Assembly: GCF_023806625.1 (NCBI RefSeq) | Contig: NZ_JAMTDX010000112.1 | Span: 1 to 54,347, forward strand | Origin: Accumulibacter sp. | GTDB taxonomy: Bacteria > Pseudomonadota > Gammaproteobacteria > Burkholderiales > Rhodocyclaceae | Direction: 5' to 3' | DNA: 54,347 bases | Part shown: one piece after another, positions 11,290 through 21,644 of the stretch | Position numbering within the stretch: the stretch's first letter is position 1 | How the letters are laid out: the number at the start of each line of letters is the position of its first letter | Notes under the pieces: model-generated | The model's database searches: none | What the model was told of the DNA's origin: nothing | Seen by the model: only the letters and a program-made list of their open reading frames with translations | Program-made: the position numbers and the translations under genes

Positions 11290-12191
11290 CTCTGCCTTAT
11301 CCAGCGCGCACAGCGTGCGGCCTCGTCGAATTCTTCCGCCGGTCGCTGCAGGCGCCGGCCCGCCAGCCAGTCCGCGTAGCCGGTCACCTTGCCGTCGCGG
11401 AGCAGATCGTTCACTCCCCGGACGACCCGTCCGTTCCCGGTCGGCTGCAGGTCGAGCACACCGACCGCAGCACCGGAGGTCAGCGCTTCGTAGAGCATCG
11501 ACACGCTGTCCGGCGAAACCCAGACCTGCCCGGCCTCACGCAACTGGTTCGTGAGCCAGTCGAGAGGAGCCTCGTCGAAGGCCGTCAACTGCAAGTTGCC
11601 GATCTCGAGTCCGCGGAGCAGCGCTACGGTGGCCTCCGGCGTTCGCGGAGAAGTCGTCGCCCGCCAAGTCACTTGTGCGGCCGCACGGCACAGGGACCGG
11701 ACTTGCCCCGCGACCGCCGCGTCGTCCCAGCGATAGTGGGCCGAGCGCCCACCGAGCAGGATCAGGCCGATTTTCAGGTCGAGTTCGCGCGAAGGCTCTA
11801 CCGCATTGAGCGCGCCGACGGTGAGCAGCACGTTCGCCGCCTCGAGCACGTCGTCGTGCCGCGGGACGATGCACAGATCGAAGCACGAACGGGGCAGGCT
11901 CGGGTTCATCAGGACAATGGTCCTCCCACCCCGGGCGCGTTGCGCAGCGAGCATCGTCAGGTGGGTACGATGACCGGCGCCGACGATCAGGTCCGGCGCT
12001 TGAGCGCCTTCTGCGCAGGATGGCCAGCGCCCGGTGACGAGCGACCACAAGGCCCGTCCGCGCGGAAGCGCGTGGACTTCCCGCACGATCACCGGCAGCA
12101 GCCGCGCCAGCGCCCGAATCAGGCCCTCTGTCTGACGCTCGTGGCCCCGCTTCCCGTCAACGACACGCCAGATAACGCAGGGTAGGGACAT
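11271..12191 (-). CDS. ELM1-family putative glycosyltransferase
   Basis: 306-residue protein of the family named after plant mitochondrial fission protein ELM1 and found in Gram-negative lipopolysaccharide clusters. Recognisable parts are the opening IWRVVDGKRGHERQTEGL, the middle DLIVGAGHRTHLTML and the C-terminal VSPDSVSMLYEALTSGAAVGVLDL, a nucleotide-sugar-binding-like segment of the GT-B fold. The ATG at 12191 is picked because it starts the conserved stretch; the open frame continues 47 codons upstream without similarity. It is the first gene of the minus-strand lipopolysaccharide block and overlaps the next gene by 19 bases. A biochemical function is not established for most bacterial members; a glycosyltransferase role is inferred from fold and context. 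Confidence 0.8.
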   Translation of the reverse strand: MSLPCVIWRVVDGKRGHERQTEGLIRALARLLPVIVREVHALPRGRALWSLVTGRWPSCAEGAQAPDLIVGAGHRTHLTMLAAQRARGGRTIVLMNPSLPRSCFDLCIVPRHDDVLEAANVLLTVGALNAVEPSRELDLKIGLILLGGRSAHYRWDDAAVAGQVRSLCRAAAQVTWRATTSPRTPEATVALLRGLEIGNLQLTAFDEAPLDWLTNQLREAGQVWVSPDSVSMLYEALTSGAAVGVLDLQPTGNGRVVRGVNDLLRDGKVTGYADWLAGRRLQRPAEEFDEAARCARWIRQRWFPDR

Positions 12192-12348
12192 GGCCCTCTT
12201 CGGTGAGTTCGGCCCGGAATGCCCGTCCCGGCCGACGGTCGTCCCGGCTATTGTGAGCGGCGGCAAGTATAGCCGCTTTCCCGACTGCCCTGTGGCGCCG
12301 TTCGGCCGAACCGGCATGCGGCTACGGATCAACGGCCGCCTTGCTCGC

Positions 12349-12675
12349 TCAGCCGAGGATGATCACTTTCAGCTTGCCGAGGAAGCTGAGCTCCGACCAC
12401 CAGCGAATCCCGTTCTCGCGAAAGCGCAGGCCCGCGGGAGTCAGGGTCAGCTTCCGCGCACCAAAGTCGGTCCGCCCGGTCTCGGCGATGAAGCCCTGGG
12501 CCATCAGGTAGCTGGCGATCGCCGGCTGAACCTGTTGCCCGCTGAGCGTCCAGCGCGTGCCGTAGCCGTCTTCGTCACCGGGAAGCATCATGATCGGCTC
12601 GCGACGGCTCATCAGACGCAGCACTTTCAGCGTCTCCGCCCTTGCCGGAATCGGTGTCCCCCGATCGCTGTTCAT
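12349..12675 (-). CDS. Small conserved hypothetical protein, possible winged helix
   Basis: 108-residue protein that I do not recognise with confidence. It has an R-rich N-terminus, a central TRWTLSGQQVQPAIASYLMAQGFIAETG stretch whose helix-turn-strand pattern resembles a winged-helix wing (split here as QQVQPAIASYLM and GFIAETG), and LTLTPAGLRFRENGIRWW near the C-terminus, where the L-T-x-A-G-L motif is typical of the last part of MarR/PadR-like winged helices. No cofactor site or membrane segment is seen. It stands between the lipopolysaccharide block (157 bases away) and a DUF2242 lipoprotein gene, all on the minus strand. The coding call rests on its ATG, its residue make-up and the absence of a better frame. 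Confidence 0.55.
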   Translation of the reverse strand: MNSDRGTPIPARAETLKVLRLMSRREPIMMLPGDEDGYGTRWTLSGQQVQPAIASYLMAQGFIAETGRTDFGARKLTLTPAGLRFRENGIRWWSELSFLGKLKVIILG

Positions 12676-12711
12676 CGAACCACCTGGCCACCTGCGCCAG
12701 CGCCGTTCCGG

Positions 12712-13292
12712 CTACTCGTCACCCGGGTGGGCGACGAGGTTGCGCAACATCAGCGCAAAGAAGCGATCGTAGAACTGCCCGGCGGGAATCGTCTCGCTGG
12801 CCACCCTGACCAGCGAATCGTCGCTCGCGGTCAACGGGATCGACAGCGAGCCGAGGGCAGCGACGCCGACGCTCGCCGAGTTCGGGCTCTTCTTGAGCAC
12901 GTAGCGATCCTGGACGGCACTGACGTAGGCCGTCGTCACGCTCCCGGCTGGCGAGGGTTCCGGGGCGCAGACGACGTTGAAGACGATCTGCACATGCACG
13001 TCGCCTTCGGGCTGGAAGTTCTTGGTCGCGCTGAGCGAGTCGGGCCGCACGGCAGTCAACAGGTAACCCTGGCCAAGCAGGGCGCGGCGTGCCGCCTCGC
13101 AGGTCGCCTCGACGCTGGCGTCGAACAGGCGCGAAAAGGTCTCGCTGGGCTCGAAACGTTCGTTCTGATAAACAGTGACGCTGCGCGGCGCGCCGCCGCA
13201 AGCGAGCAGCATGCTGATCAGTCCGAGCAAGGCAGGCCACGTCAGTAGACTCCGCCGGCGGCGTCCTGCGATCGTCCAGGCGTGTTCAGGAA

Positions 13293-13296
<4 letters not shown>
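12712..13296 (-). CDS. DUF2242 family lipoprotein
   Basis: 194-residue predicted outer-membrane or periplasmic lipoprotein. An arginine-rich n-region (GRRRRSLL) is followed by a hydrophobic core and the lipobox MLLAC, giving a lipidated cysteine near residue 33. The mature part has the F-E-P-S-E-T-F-x-R and A-C-E-A-A-R-R-A-L-L-x-Q-G-Y pattern that I associate with DUF2242, a betaproteobacterial family of unknown function. The only start that retains the signal peptide is TTG at 13296, overlapping the polA stop (TTGA), which suggests translational coupling to polA. No function can be proposed. Confidence 0.72.
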
Positions 13297-16052
<2,756 letters not shown>

Positions 16053-16292
16053 CGTAGGCCGCGATATGGACCGGAGCGAGCCATGTGGCACCCGGGACAA
16101 CCCGGCCGCGGCTCTGAATCAGGCGGCGCTCGGCTCCGCGAAAGTCGATTATGGCAGACTTCGCCTGCGCGGCTGCGGTTCGTCTCCCCAGGCGCCGCTT
16201 TCTATGACGCGTGCCGAGGCCGCTCGCCAACTTGTACTAAAATGTTTGCTTGATGGCGCAGATCGCCCGTCAATCAACCCGGACCTGACCCC

Positions 16293-16634
16293 ATGCCTCG
16301 TTTGCGTGTCCTGCTCGCTGCCTTTGCTCTGGCCACCGTGCCGGCGCTCGCCCAGAACCGGACGGATTTGCAGCCGTTGCCTGCAACCCCACCGCCACCG
16401 CCGGACATGGCCCCACTCGACGCCGCGCTGGAGCCGCAGGTGACGATCACCAAGCGCGAAGGCGAGACTGTCGAGGAGCACCGGATCAACGGCAAGCTCT
16501 ACCGGATCAAGGTGACTCCCGAACACGGCGTACCCTATTACCTCGTCGACCGCGAGGGCGATGGCAATTTCACCCGCGAGACGATGGGAGCACCCGACGT
16601 CAGCGTCCCGATGTGGGTGATCGGAACTTTCTGA
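16293..16634 (+). CDS. DUF2782 domain-containing exported protein
   Basis: 113-residue small periplasmic protein. Residues 1-20 form a clear signal peptide ending in PALAQ, followed by a proline-rich linker (PATPPPPPDM) and a compact C-terminal domain with VTITKREGETVEEHRINGK, YRIKVTPEHGVPYYLVD and DGNFTR. That pattern fits DUF2782, a family of unknown function that in betaproteobacteria sits between polA and thrB, as it does here. An AT-rich stretch with TAAAAT near 16238 lies upstream and may be part of its promoter, but no convincing -35 goes with it. Confidence 0.78.
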   Translation: MPRLRVLLAAFALATVPALAQNRTDLQPLPATPPPPPDMAPLDAALEPQVTITKREGETVEEHRINGKLYRIKVTPEHGVPYYLVDREGDGNFTRETMGAPDVSVPMWVIGTF

Positions 16635-16708
16635 AACCGACTGACTGGCCGCACCGGCGTTCGAAAGCGATCGACGGCCGCTGAGACGTCTTCGCCGAAG
16701 CTCGCCCG

Positions 16709-17725
16709 ATGTCGGTGTTTACGCAACTCGACGACAAAGCGACGGCAGTCTGGCTCGAAGCCTATCGGCTCGGCCGGCTTGACAGCATCGAAGGAATCGC
16801 CGAAGGAGTTCAGAACTCGAATTTCTTTCTCGGCACGGCGAAAGGCGAGTACGTGCTGACGCTTTTCGAGGAGGCCACCGGCGAGCAGATCGCGTTCTAC
16901 GTCCGGCTGATGCTCCATCTCGCCGGTCGCGGCATTGTGTGTCCGGTGCCCGTCGCCAACTCCCGGGGCGAGTTCCTCGGCGAACTCGAGGGCCGACCGG
17001 CGGCAGTGTTCACCCGCCTTCCCGGAATTTCCAGGCGGCTGCCGACTCCGCAACAGTGCGCGGCGGTTGGCGCCCTGCTTGGCCGGTTGCACGTTGCTGC
17101 GAGTTCCTTCCCGGAATACCGGCCACATCCGCGCAACCTGGACTGGTGCGTGCGTGCCGCGGAACGGATCATGCCGTGTCTGGAGCAGGGGGAAAGCCAG
17201 TTGCTTGGCGACGAGATCAGCCATCAGCAGGCGAGTCGGCCGACATCGCTGCCGCGCGGCATCATCCACGCCGATCTGTTTCGCGACAACGTCCTGTTCG
17301 TCGCCGGCGAGGTCAGCGGGGTGCTCGATTTCTACTTCGCCGGCACCGACGATCTTCTGTTCGACCTGGCCGTCACGGCCAACGACTGGTGCCTTTCGGC
17401 CGACGGGTCGCTGGACAGCGAGCGCACCGTCGCCCTAGTATCGGCGTATCACCGCCAGCGGCCCCTGCTCGCCAGCGAGCGGACGGCGTGGTCGACGCTG
17501 CTGCGCGCGGCGGCGCTGCGCTTCTGGGTCTCGAGACTCGTCGACCGGCATTGCCCACGAACCGGTGACCTAGTAGTCAGACGCGATCCAGACTGCTTCA
17601 GGGCGATCCTCGGCGCGCGCATCGCCGGCGCCGACCGCGAGCCGTGGCCAGCCGAGGTGGCGCCGCTCGAACCGTCGCCAGCAACGCTCCGCAACTCCCC
17701 GTCAGCGCGGAACCATCGGCGTTGA
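16709..17725 (+). CDS. thrB: Homoserine kinase (aminoglycoside-phosphotransferase type)
   Basis: 338-residue kinase of the APH fold that phosphorylates homoserine in threonine synthesis. This type is found in alpha- and betaproteobacteria and is unrelated to the GHMP-type ThrB of E. coli. The start MSVFTQLDDK and the LDSIEGIAEGVQNSNFFL strand-loop match the family. The catalytic loop is HADLFRDNVLF (aspartate and asparagine present) and the metal-binding aspartate is in VLDFYFAG. The C-terminal 30 residues are proline/serine-rich and variable. lysC, the first enzyme of the same aspartate pathway, is also in the window at 47625 but not linked to it. Confidence 0.9.
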   Translation: MSVFTQLDDKATAVWLEAYRLGRLDSIEGIAEGVQNSNFFLGTAKGEYVLTLFEEATGEQIAFYVRLMLHLAGRGIVCPVPVANSRGEFLGELEGRPAAVFTRLPGISRRLPTPQQCAAVGALLGRLHVAASSFPEYRPHPRNLDWCVRAAERIMPCLEQGESQLLGDEISHQQASRPTSLPRGIIHADLFRDNVLFVAGEVSGVLDFYFAGTDDLLFDLAVTANDWCLSADGSLDSERTVALVSAYHRQRPLLASERTAWSTLLRAAALRFWVSRLVDRHCPRTGDLVVRRDPDCFRAILGARIAGADREPWPAEVAPLEPSPATLRNSPSARNHRR

Positions 17726-17750
17726 ATGCCTGCCCACAGCGGACGCACCA

Positions 17751-18494
17751 TTGACGGCCGATCGCTTCCCGATCCCTGCCCCGCCGTTTGGCGCACGCAG
17801 TCGTCGCGTAGGCCCTGGAAACGCCTTCGCGTGGCTGAGACAGGGCTGGGCGATCTACGTGGTCAATCCCGCTGCTTGGAGCGCGATGACGATGATCCTG
17901 ATCGTCATCTACCTGGGTCTGGCGATCGTTCCGTGGATCGGCCAACTGGCCGCGCATCTGTTGAGCCCGATTCTCGCCGCGGGCATGCTGCTCGCGGCAC
18001 GCAAGGCAGTCGAAGGGCAGGCCCTGTCGGCAAGCGACGTCTTCGCTGGCTTCGAGCGCAGCACGAGTCCACTCGCCACACTCGGCCTCGCCTACCTGGC
18101 GGCGATGCTGCTGGTCGTCGGCGTGGCGCTGCTGTTCGCCGGTGGCGGGGTCGCCGGTGGCCTCGCCATCGGCTCGGCGACCGGCATCACTCTGGCACTC
18201 AGCGGCATCCTCCTCGCGGGCGGAAGCTGGCTCGCGCTCTCTCTGCCCGTCCTCATGGCGCTATGGTTCGCGCCAGCACTCGTCGTCTTCAACGAGGTCC
18301 CGCCGGCGAGGGCTCTCGCGGCCAGCTTCACCGCTTGCCTGAAAAACACTTTCGTCCTGCTGGTCTATGCGCTGATCGTGCTGGTTCTCGCATTTCTAGC
18401 GGCACTGCCCTTCGGACTGGGCTTTCTGGTTCTCGGTCCGGTAGTCGCTGGCTCGATGTATGCTTCATATCGTGATATCTTCATCCACGCCTGA
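17751..18494 (+). CDS. BPSS1780-family membrane protein (first of a tandem pair)
   Basis: 247-residue membrane protein with about six hydrophobic segments. Family marks are GNAFAWLRQGW near the N-terminus, APALVVFNEVPPARALAASFTACLKN in the middle (split as APALVVFNEVPP and ARALAASFTACLKN) and the C-terminal GSMYASYRDIF. No ATG fits the reading frame before the first helix, so the TTG at 17751 is taken as the start, 25 bases after the thrB stop. A paralogue with the same C-terminal S-Y-R-D-(I/V)-F mark follows 17 bases after its stop. The function is unknown. Confidence 0.78.
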   Translation: MTADRFPIPAPPFGARSRRVGPGNAFAWLRQGWAIYVVNPAAWSAMTMILIVIYLGLAIVPWIGQLAAHLLSPILAAGMLLAARKAVEGQALSASDVFAGFERSTSPLATLGLAYLAAMLLVVGVALLFAGGGVAGGLAIGSATGITLALSGILLAGGSWLALSLPVLMALWFAPALVVFNEVPPARALAASFTACLKNTFVLLVYALIVLVLAFLAALPFGLGFLVLGPVVAGSMYASYRDIFIHA

Positions 18495-18511
18495 ATACGA
18501 CGACCACACTC

Positions 18512-19288
18512 ATGCAAGCATTCACCCTTCCGGCTGCCCAGGGCTGGCGCTGGCTGATCGACGGCTTCCGCATCTTCCGCAAGAGCCATCTGATGCTGAC
18601 CTTCCTGGTGGTGAGTTACTGGCTGCTCATGGCGCTGGCAAACGTCATTCCCTTTCTCGGAACGATCGCCACGACGCTGTGTATCCCCGCCTTTTCGGTC
18701 AGCCTGATGAACGCCTGCCGGAACATCGACCGGGGGGCACCTGTGCGGCCGCAACTGCTCTTTTCGGGATTTGCGAGCAATCTGCGCACGCTGCTGGTCC
18801 TTGGCGGGATCTACCTGATCGCCACCGTCGCCATTCTCGCCGTGTCGTCCCTGGCCGACGACGGCGCCCTGATGCGCCTGATGCTCGCCGGTCGCAAGCC
18901 CGACGACGAGGCGGTCGAGAGCGGCGCCCTGCTGCTCGCCACGCAGGTCTCGCTGATCCTCCTCTGCCCGGTGATCATGGCCTACTGGTACGCTCCTGTT
19001 CTCGCCGGGTGGCATGGTGTCCCGGCAGCCAAGGCGCTGTTTTTCAGCTTCGTCGCCTGCCTGCGCAATTGGCGGGCCTTCCTCGTTTACTCGCTGGCCA
19101 TCGCTCTGGTGGCCACGCTGGCTCCGGCGCTGCTGATTGGTCTGATCGCTGCTCTGCTGCCTGACGGAGCGGCAGTGATGACCGGTCTGGCAACCATCCT
19201 GATCGCCCTCGTGCTTGCACCGACGCTGTTCGCAAGCTTCTACGTCAGTTACCGGGACGTCTTCGTCAGACCGGAACGCGATGTCTGA
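18512..19288 (+). CDS. BPSS1780-family membrane protein (second of a tandem pair)
   Basis: 258-residue membrane protein, similar in layout and motifs to its upstream neighbour: GWRWLIDGFRIFRKSH at the N-terminus, WYAPVLAGWHGVPAAKALFFSF in the middle (W-Y-A-P-x-L versus W-F-A-P-A-L in the first copy) and FYVSYRDVF at the end. About six membrane helices are visible. The ATG at 18512 follows the first copy after 17 bases, and the stop overlaps nadD by 8 bases, so it is part of the nadD operon. The two genes probably arose by tandem duplication, but the identity is low enough that it is not recent. The function is unknown. Confidence 0.8.
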   Translation: MQAFTLPAAQGWRWLIDGFRIFRKSHLMLTFLVVSYWLLMALANVIPFLGTIATTLCIPAFSVSLMNACRNIDRGAPVRPQLLFSGFASNLRTLLVLGGIYLIATVAILAVSSLADDGALMRLMLAGRKPDDEAVESGALLLATQVSLILLCPVIMAYWYAPVLAGWHGVPAAKALFFSFVACLRNWRAFLVYSLAIALVATLAPALLIGLIAALLPDGAAVMTGLATILIALVLAPTLFASFYVSYRDVFVRPERDV

Positions 19289-19955
19289 CCCGTCCTGCGG
19301 GCAGCCTCTGGGAATCTTCGGCGGCACTTTCGACCCCATCCACTTCGGGCATCTGCGCCTTGCCGAGGAAGCAACCGAAGCACTCGATCTGGCGGGGATC
19401 CGCTGGATTCCAGCCGGACGGCCAGCGCTGCGCCGGCCGCCCATGGCCAGCGCCCGGGACCGGCTGGCGATGGTCGGGCTGGCGACCAGCGACAATCTCC
19501 GCTTCGAGGTCGACTCGTGCGAAGTGGACACCGACGCGCCGAGTTATAGCGTATCGACGCTCGAACGCCTGCGGCGCGACGACCATTGTGGTCCACTGCG
19601 GCCACTCGTCCTGCTCGTCGGTGCCGACGCATTTGCTGGCCTGGCGGACTGGTATCGCTGGGAAGCGCTGTTCGAACTGGCGCACGTGGCGGTCGCCCAT
19701 CGTCCAGGCTTCCCTATCCAGCCTGAGCGTCTCCCGCCGCTGCTCGCCGAGTGCTTGCGCGATCGCCTGTGTGCCCAACCCGAGCTTCTCGCCAGCTCAC
19801 CCTCGGGGCGGATCGTCGTCTTCGCCATGACTCCGCTGGCCATCTCGGCGACCCATATCCGCGATCTCCTCGCCAGGCACCGGAGCGTGCGTTACCTCCT
19901 CCCCGAAAGTGTCATCGGCCACATTCGAAGGGAAAACCTCTACCTGGAGTGCTGA
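19281..19955 (+). CDS. nadD: Nicotinate-nucleotide adenylyltransferase
   Basis: 224-residue enzyme that joins nicotinate mononucleotide and ATP to deamido-NAD in NAD synthesis. GIFGGTFDPIHFGHLRLAEE contains the nucleotidyltransferase GxFDPxHxGH motif, and the C-terminal ISATHIRDL is the second ATP-binding signature (ISxTxIR). The ATG at 19281 overlaps the preceding stop (ATGTCTGA) and directly precedes the conserved start; the longer open frame upstream lies inside the membrane-protein gene. It is followed after 7 bases by rsfS. An NAD kinase gene, nadK, lies elsewhere in the window at 44477. Confidence 0.94.
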   Translation: MSDPSCGQPLGIFGGTFDPIHFGHLRLAEEATEALDLAGIRWIPAGRPALRRPPMASARDRLAMVGLATSDNLRFEVDSCEVDTDAPSYSVSTLERLRRDDHCGPLRPLVLLVGADAFAGLADWYRWEALFELAHVAVAHRPGFPIQPERLPPLLAECLRDRLCAQPELLASSPSGRIVVFAMTPLAISATHIRDLLARHRSVRYLLPESVIGHIRRENLYLEC

Positions 19956-19962
19956 CCCAGCC

Positions 19963-20337
19963 ATGAAGCTCGCTCAACTGGAAAGACTAGTGATCAACGC
20001 GCTTGAAGACATCAAGGCCCGGGACATCGAAGTCATCGACACCACTCGCCTGACCGCGCTGTTCGACCGGATGATCATCGCCAGCGGTGACTCGAACCGA
20101 CAGGTCAGGGCGCTGGCCCGCAACGTGCAGGAAAAGGCGCACGCAGCGGGGGCCCGGATTCTCTCGTGTGAAGGCGAGGATGCCGGCGAGTGGATTCTCG
20201 TCGACCTCGGTGACGTGATCGTCCATCTGATGCAACCGGCCGTCCGAAGCTACTACGACCTCGAAGAACTGTGGGGAGGCAGGGGGCCCTGGCGAGCGCG
20301 CGAAGCGGCCACCGAGGAACTCGTGGCCAGCGGATGA
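19963..20337 (+). CDS. rsfS: Ribosome silencing factor RsfS
   Basis: 124-residue RsfS/YbeB/Iojap protein that binds ribosomal protein uL14 and blocks subunit joining when nutrients are short. The LEDIKARDIEVIDT start, the FDRMIIASGDSNRQVRALA segment and GEWILVDLGDVIVHLM with YYDLEELW near the end are all characteristic. The ATG at 19963 begins the conserved helix. Its stop overlaps the rlmH start (ATGA). It is placed between nadD and rlmH, the common order in proteobacteria. Confidence 0.94.
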   Translation: MKLAQLERLVINALEDIKARDIEVIDTTRLTALFDRMIIASGDSNRQVRALARNVQEKAHAAGARILSCEGEDAGEWILVDLGDVIVHLMQPAVRSYYDLEELWGGRGPWRAREAATEELVASG

Positions 20338-20804
20338 AGCTGCGCATCCTGGCCGTCGGGCACAGGCCACCGGCCTGGGTCGACGACGGTTGTCGCGAGT
20401 ACGTCAGGCGCATGCCGCGCGAACTGCCGACGTCGATCGTCGAGATCCGGCCCGAGCCGCGCGGCTCGAAGACCCGGGAACAGTTGCTGGCTGCCGAAAA
20501 GGCGCGCCTGCTGGCCGCGGCGCCAGCAGGCCAGCGAATCGTCGCCCTCGATGAACGCGGCGTCGACCTGACGAGCGCCCGGTTCGCCGAGCGTCTCGAC
20601 AGCTGGATGCACGACGGTCGCGATACGGCGCTGATCATCGGCAGCGCCGATGGGCTCGATGAGAGCCTGATCCGGCAGGCCGACGACAGCATCCGCCTGT
20701 CGAGCCTGACCCTGCCCCATGGGCTGGCCCGCCTGCTCCTCTGCGAGCAGGTTTACCGGGCGGCGTGCATCCTGCGCAAGCATCCCTACCACCGGGAGGG
20801 CTGA
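20334..20804 (+). CDS. rlmH: 23S rRNA pseudouridine-1915 N3-methyltransferase
   Basis: 156-residue SPOUT-fold methyltransferase that modifies helix 69 of 23S rRNA using S-adenosylmethionine. KLRILAVGHRPPAWVDDGCREY is the N-terminus (opening KLRILAVGHRPP), FIIGSADGLDE-like IIGSADGLDESL is the SAM-binding knot loop, and the end LPHGLARLLLCEQVYRA with ILRKHPYHREG is nearly invariant in the family. The start overlaps the rsfS stop by four bases and the stop shares one base with the maf start. Confidence 0.95.
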   Translation: MKLRILAVGHRPPAWVDDGCREYVRRMPRELPTSIVEIRPEPRGSKTREQLLAAEKARLLAAAPAGQRIVALDERGVDLTSARFAERLDSWMHDGRDTALIIGSADGLDESLIRQADDSIRLSSLTLPHGLARLLLCEQVYRAACILRKHPYHREG

Positions 20805-21427
20805 TGTTCGCCGATGGGTTGCCCAGCATCTACCTGGCTTCGCGCAGCCCGCGCCGGTGCGAACTGCTCGCGCAGATCGGCGTGCGCTTCGCGACGATCA
20901 TCTTTCGCGATCCACCCCGCGAGGATGCTGCCGTAGACGAAACGCCGTTGCCCGGAGAGGACGCACCGATCTACGTCGAACGGCTGGCCCGGAACAAGGC
21001 AGCGCACGGCTGGCGACTCGTCGCCGCGAGGCGGCTCGCCGCTCATCGGCCGGTACTCGCCGCAGACACGACGCTCGAGCTGGCCGGGGAACTGATCGGC
21101 AAACCGCGCGACGGACCGGACGCCGTGCGCATCCTGCAGCGGCTTTCGGGGAAGACGCACCGGGTGCTGACCGCGGTAGCAATCGGGTCCGGCGAGCGCC
21201 TCGAAGTCGCGTTGTCGATCAGCGAGGTCCGTTTCCGTCGGCTCGACGAGCGGGAAATCCGTCGCTACGTCGCCACCGGCGAGCCGATGGACAAGGCCGG
21301 GGCGTACGCCATCCAGGGCCGTGGCGCCCTGTTCGTCGAGTATCTCGCGGGGAGCTACAGCGGCGTGATGGGTTTGCCGCTCTGCGAGACCGGGAGGCTA
21401 CTCCGGCACTTCGGCTGCCTCCTCTGA
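20804..21427 (+). CDS. maf: Maf-family nucleotide pyrophosphatase
   Basis: 207-residue Maf protein, a house-cleaning pyrophosphatase for dTTP/UTP or modified nucleotides. IYLASRSPRRCELLAQIG is the N-terminal S-x-S-P-R-R motif, VLAADTT the catalytic aspartate region, LIGKP the following loop, and DKAGAYAIQGRGALFVEYLAGSYSGVMGLP (in parts: DKAGAYAIQGRGALFVE, GSYSGVMGLPL) the C-terminal signature. The ATG overlaps the rlmH stop by one base (TGATG). In many betaproteobacteria rng (RNase G) comes next; here the gene stops the run and rpoH follows after 217 bases. Confidence 0.92.
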   Translation: MFADGLPSIYLASRSPRRCELLAQIGVRFATIIFRDPPREDAAVDETPLPGEDAPIYVERLARNKAAHGWRLVAARRLAAHRPVLAADTTLELAGELIGKPRDGPDAVRILQRLSGKTHRVLTAVAIGSGERLEVALSISEVRFRRLDEREIRRYVATGEPMDKAGAYAIQGRGALFVEYLAGSYSGVMGLPLCETGRLLRHFGCLL

Positions 21428-21582
21428 GCAACCCGACCGCCACCAGTGGCGGCAGGTGTTCGGCAAGAAGACAAGCACCTGCAGAACGTTTTCTTGAGAG
21501 AGCCTGCCGCTGGTGCGGCGACAAGTCGGGCGACAGCCGGGATCCGTGGATCGGATGGGACGATGGCGAACTTTCTGGCCGA

Positions 21583-21609
21583 TTAGCACTCAAACGCAGC
21601 GAGTGCTAA
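21583..21609 (+). promoter_or_regulatory. CIRCE operator (HrcA binding site) in front of rpoH
   Basis: Perfect match to the CIRCE consensus: TTAGCACTC, nine bases, GAGTGCTAA. It lies 35 bases before the rpoH ATG. CIRCE is the established operator of the heat-shock repressor HrcA, whose gene is at 43374-44402 in this window. The usual targets are groESL and dnaK; placement before rpoH would put the heat-shock sigma factor itself under HrcA. Confidence 0.93.
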
Positions 21610-21612
21610 AAT
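21583..21612 (+). promoter_or_regulatory. Likely sigma-70-type promoter of rpoH, inside the CIRCE arms
   Basis: TTAGCA (21583-21588) and TAAAAT (21607-21612) are 18 bases apart and match -35 and -10 boxes at four and five of six positions. The boxes largely coincide with the two CIRCE arms, so HrcA binding would directly block RNA polymerase. The start of transcription would fall near 21619, giving a leader of about 25 bases that includes the AAGGAGG ribosome site. Confidence 0.6.
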
Positions 21613-21644
21613 TGTCCCTGAATCTTGAAGGAGGATCGACCGAC

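Noticed and set aside
21437-21452. Six-base hairpin after maf as an intrinsic terminator
   Set aside because: The stem is short and no T-run follows; it is mentioned only as a possible operon end.
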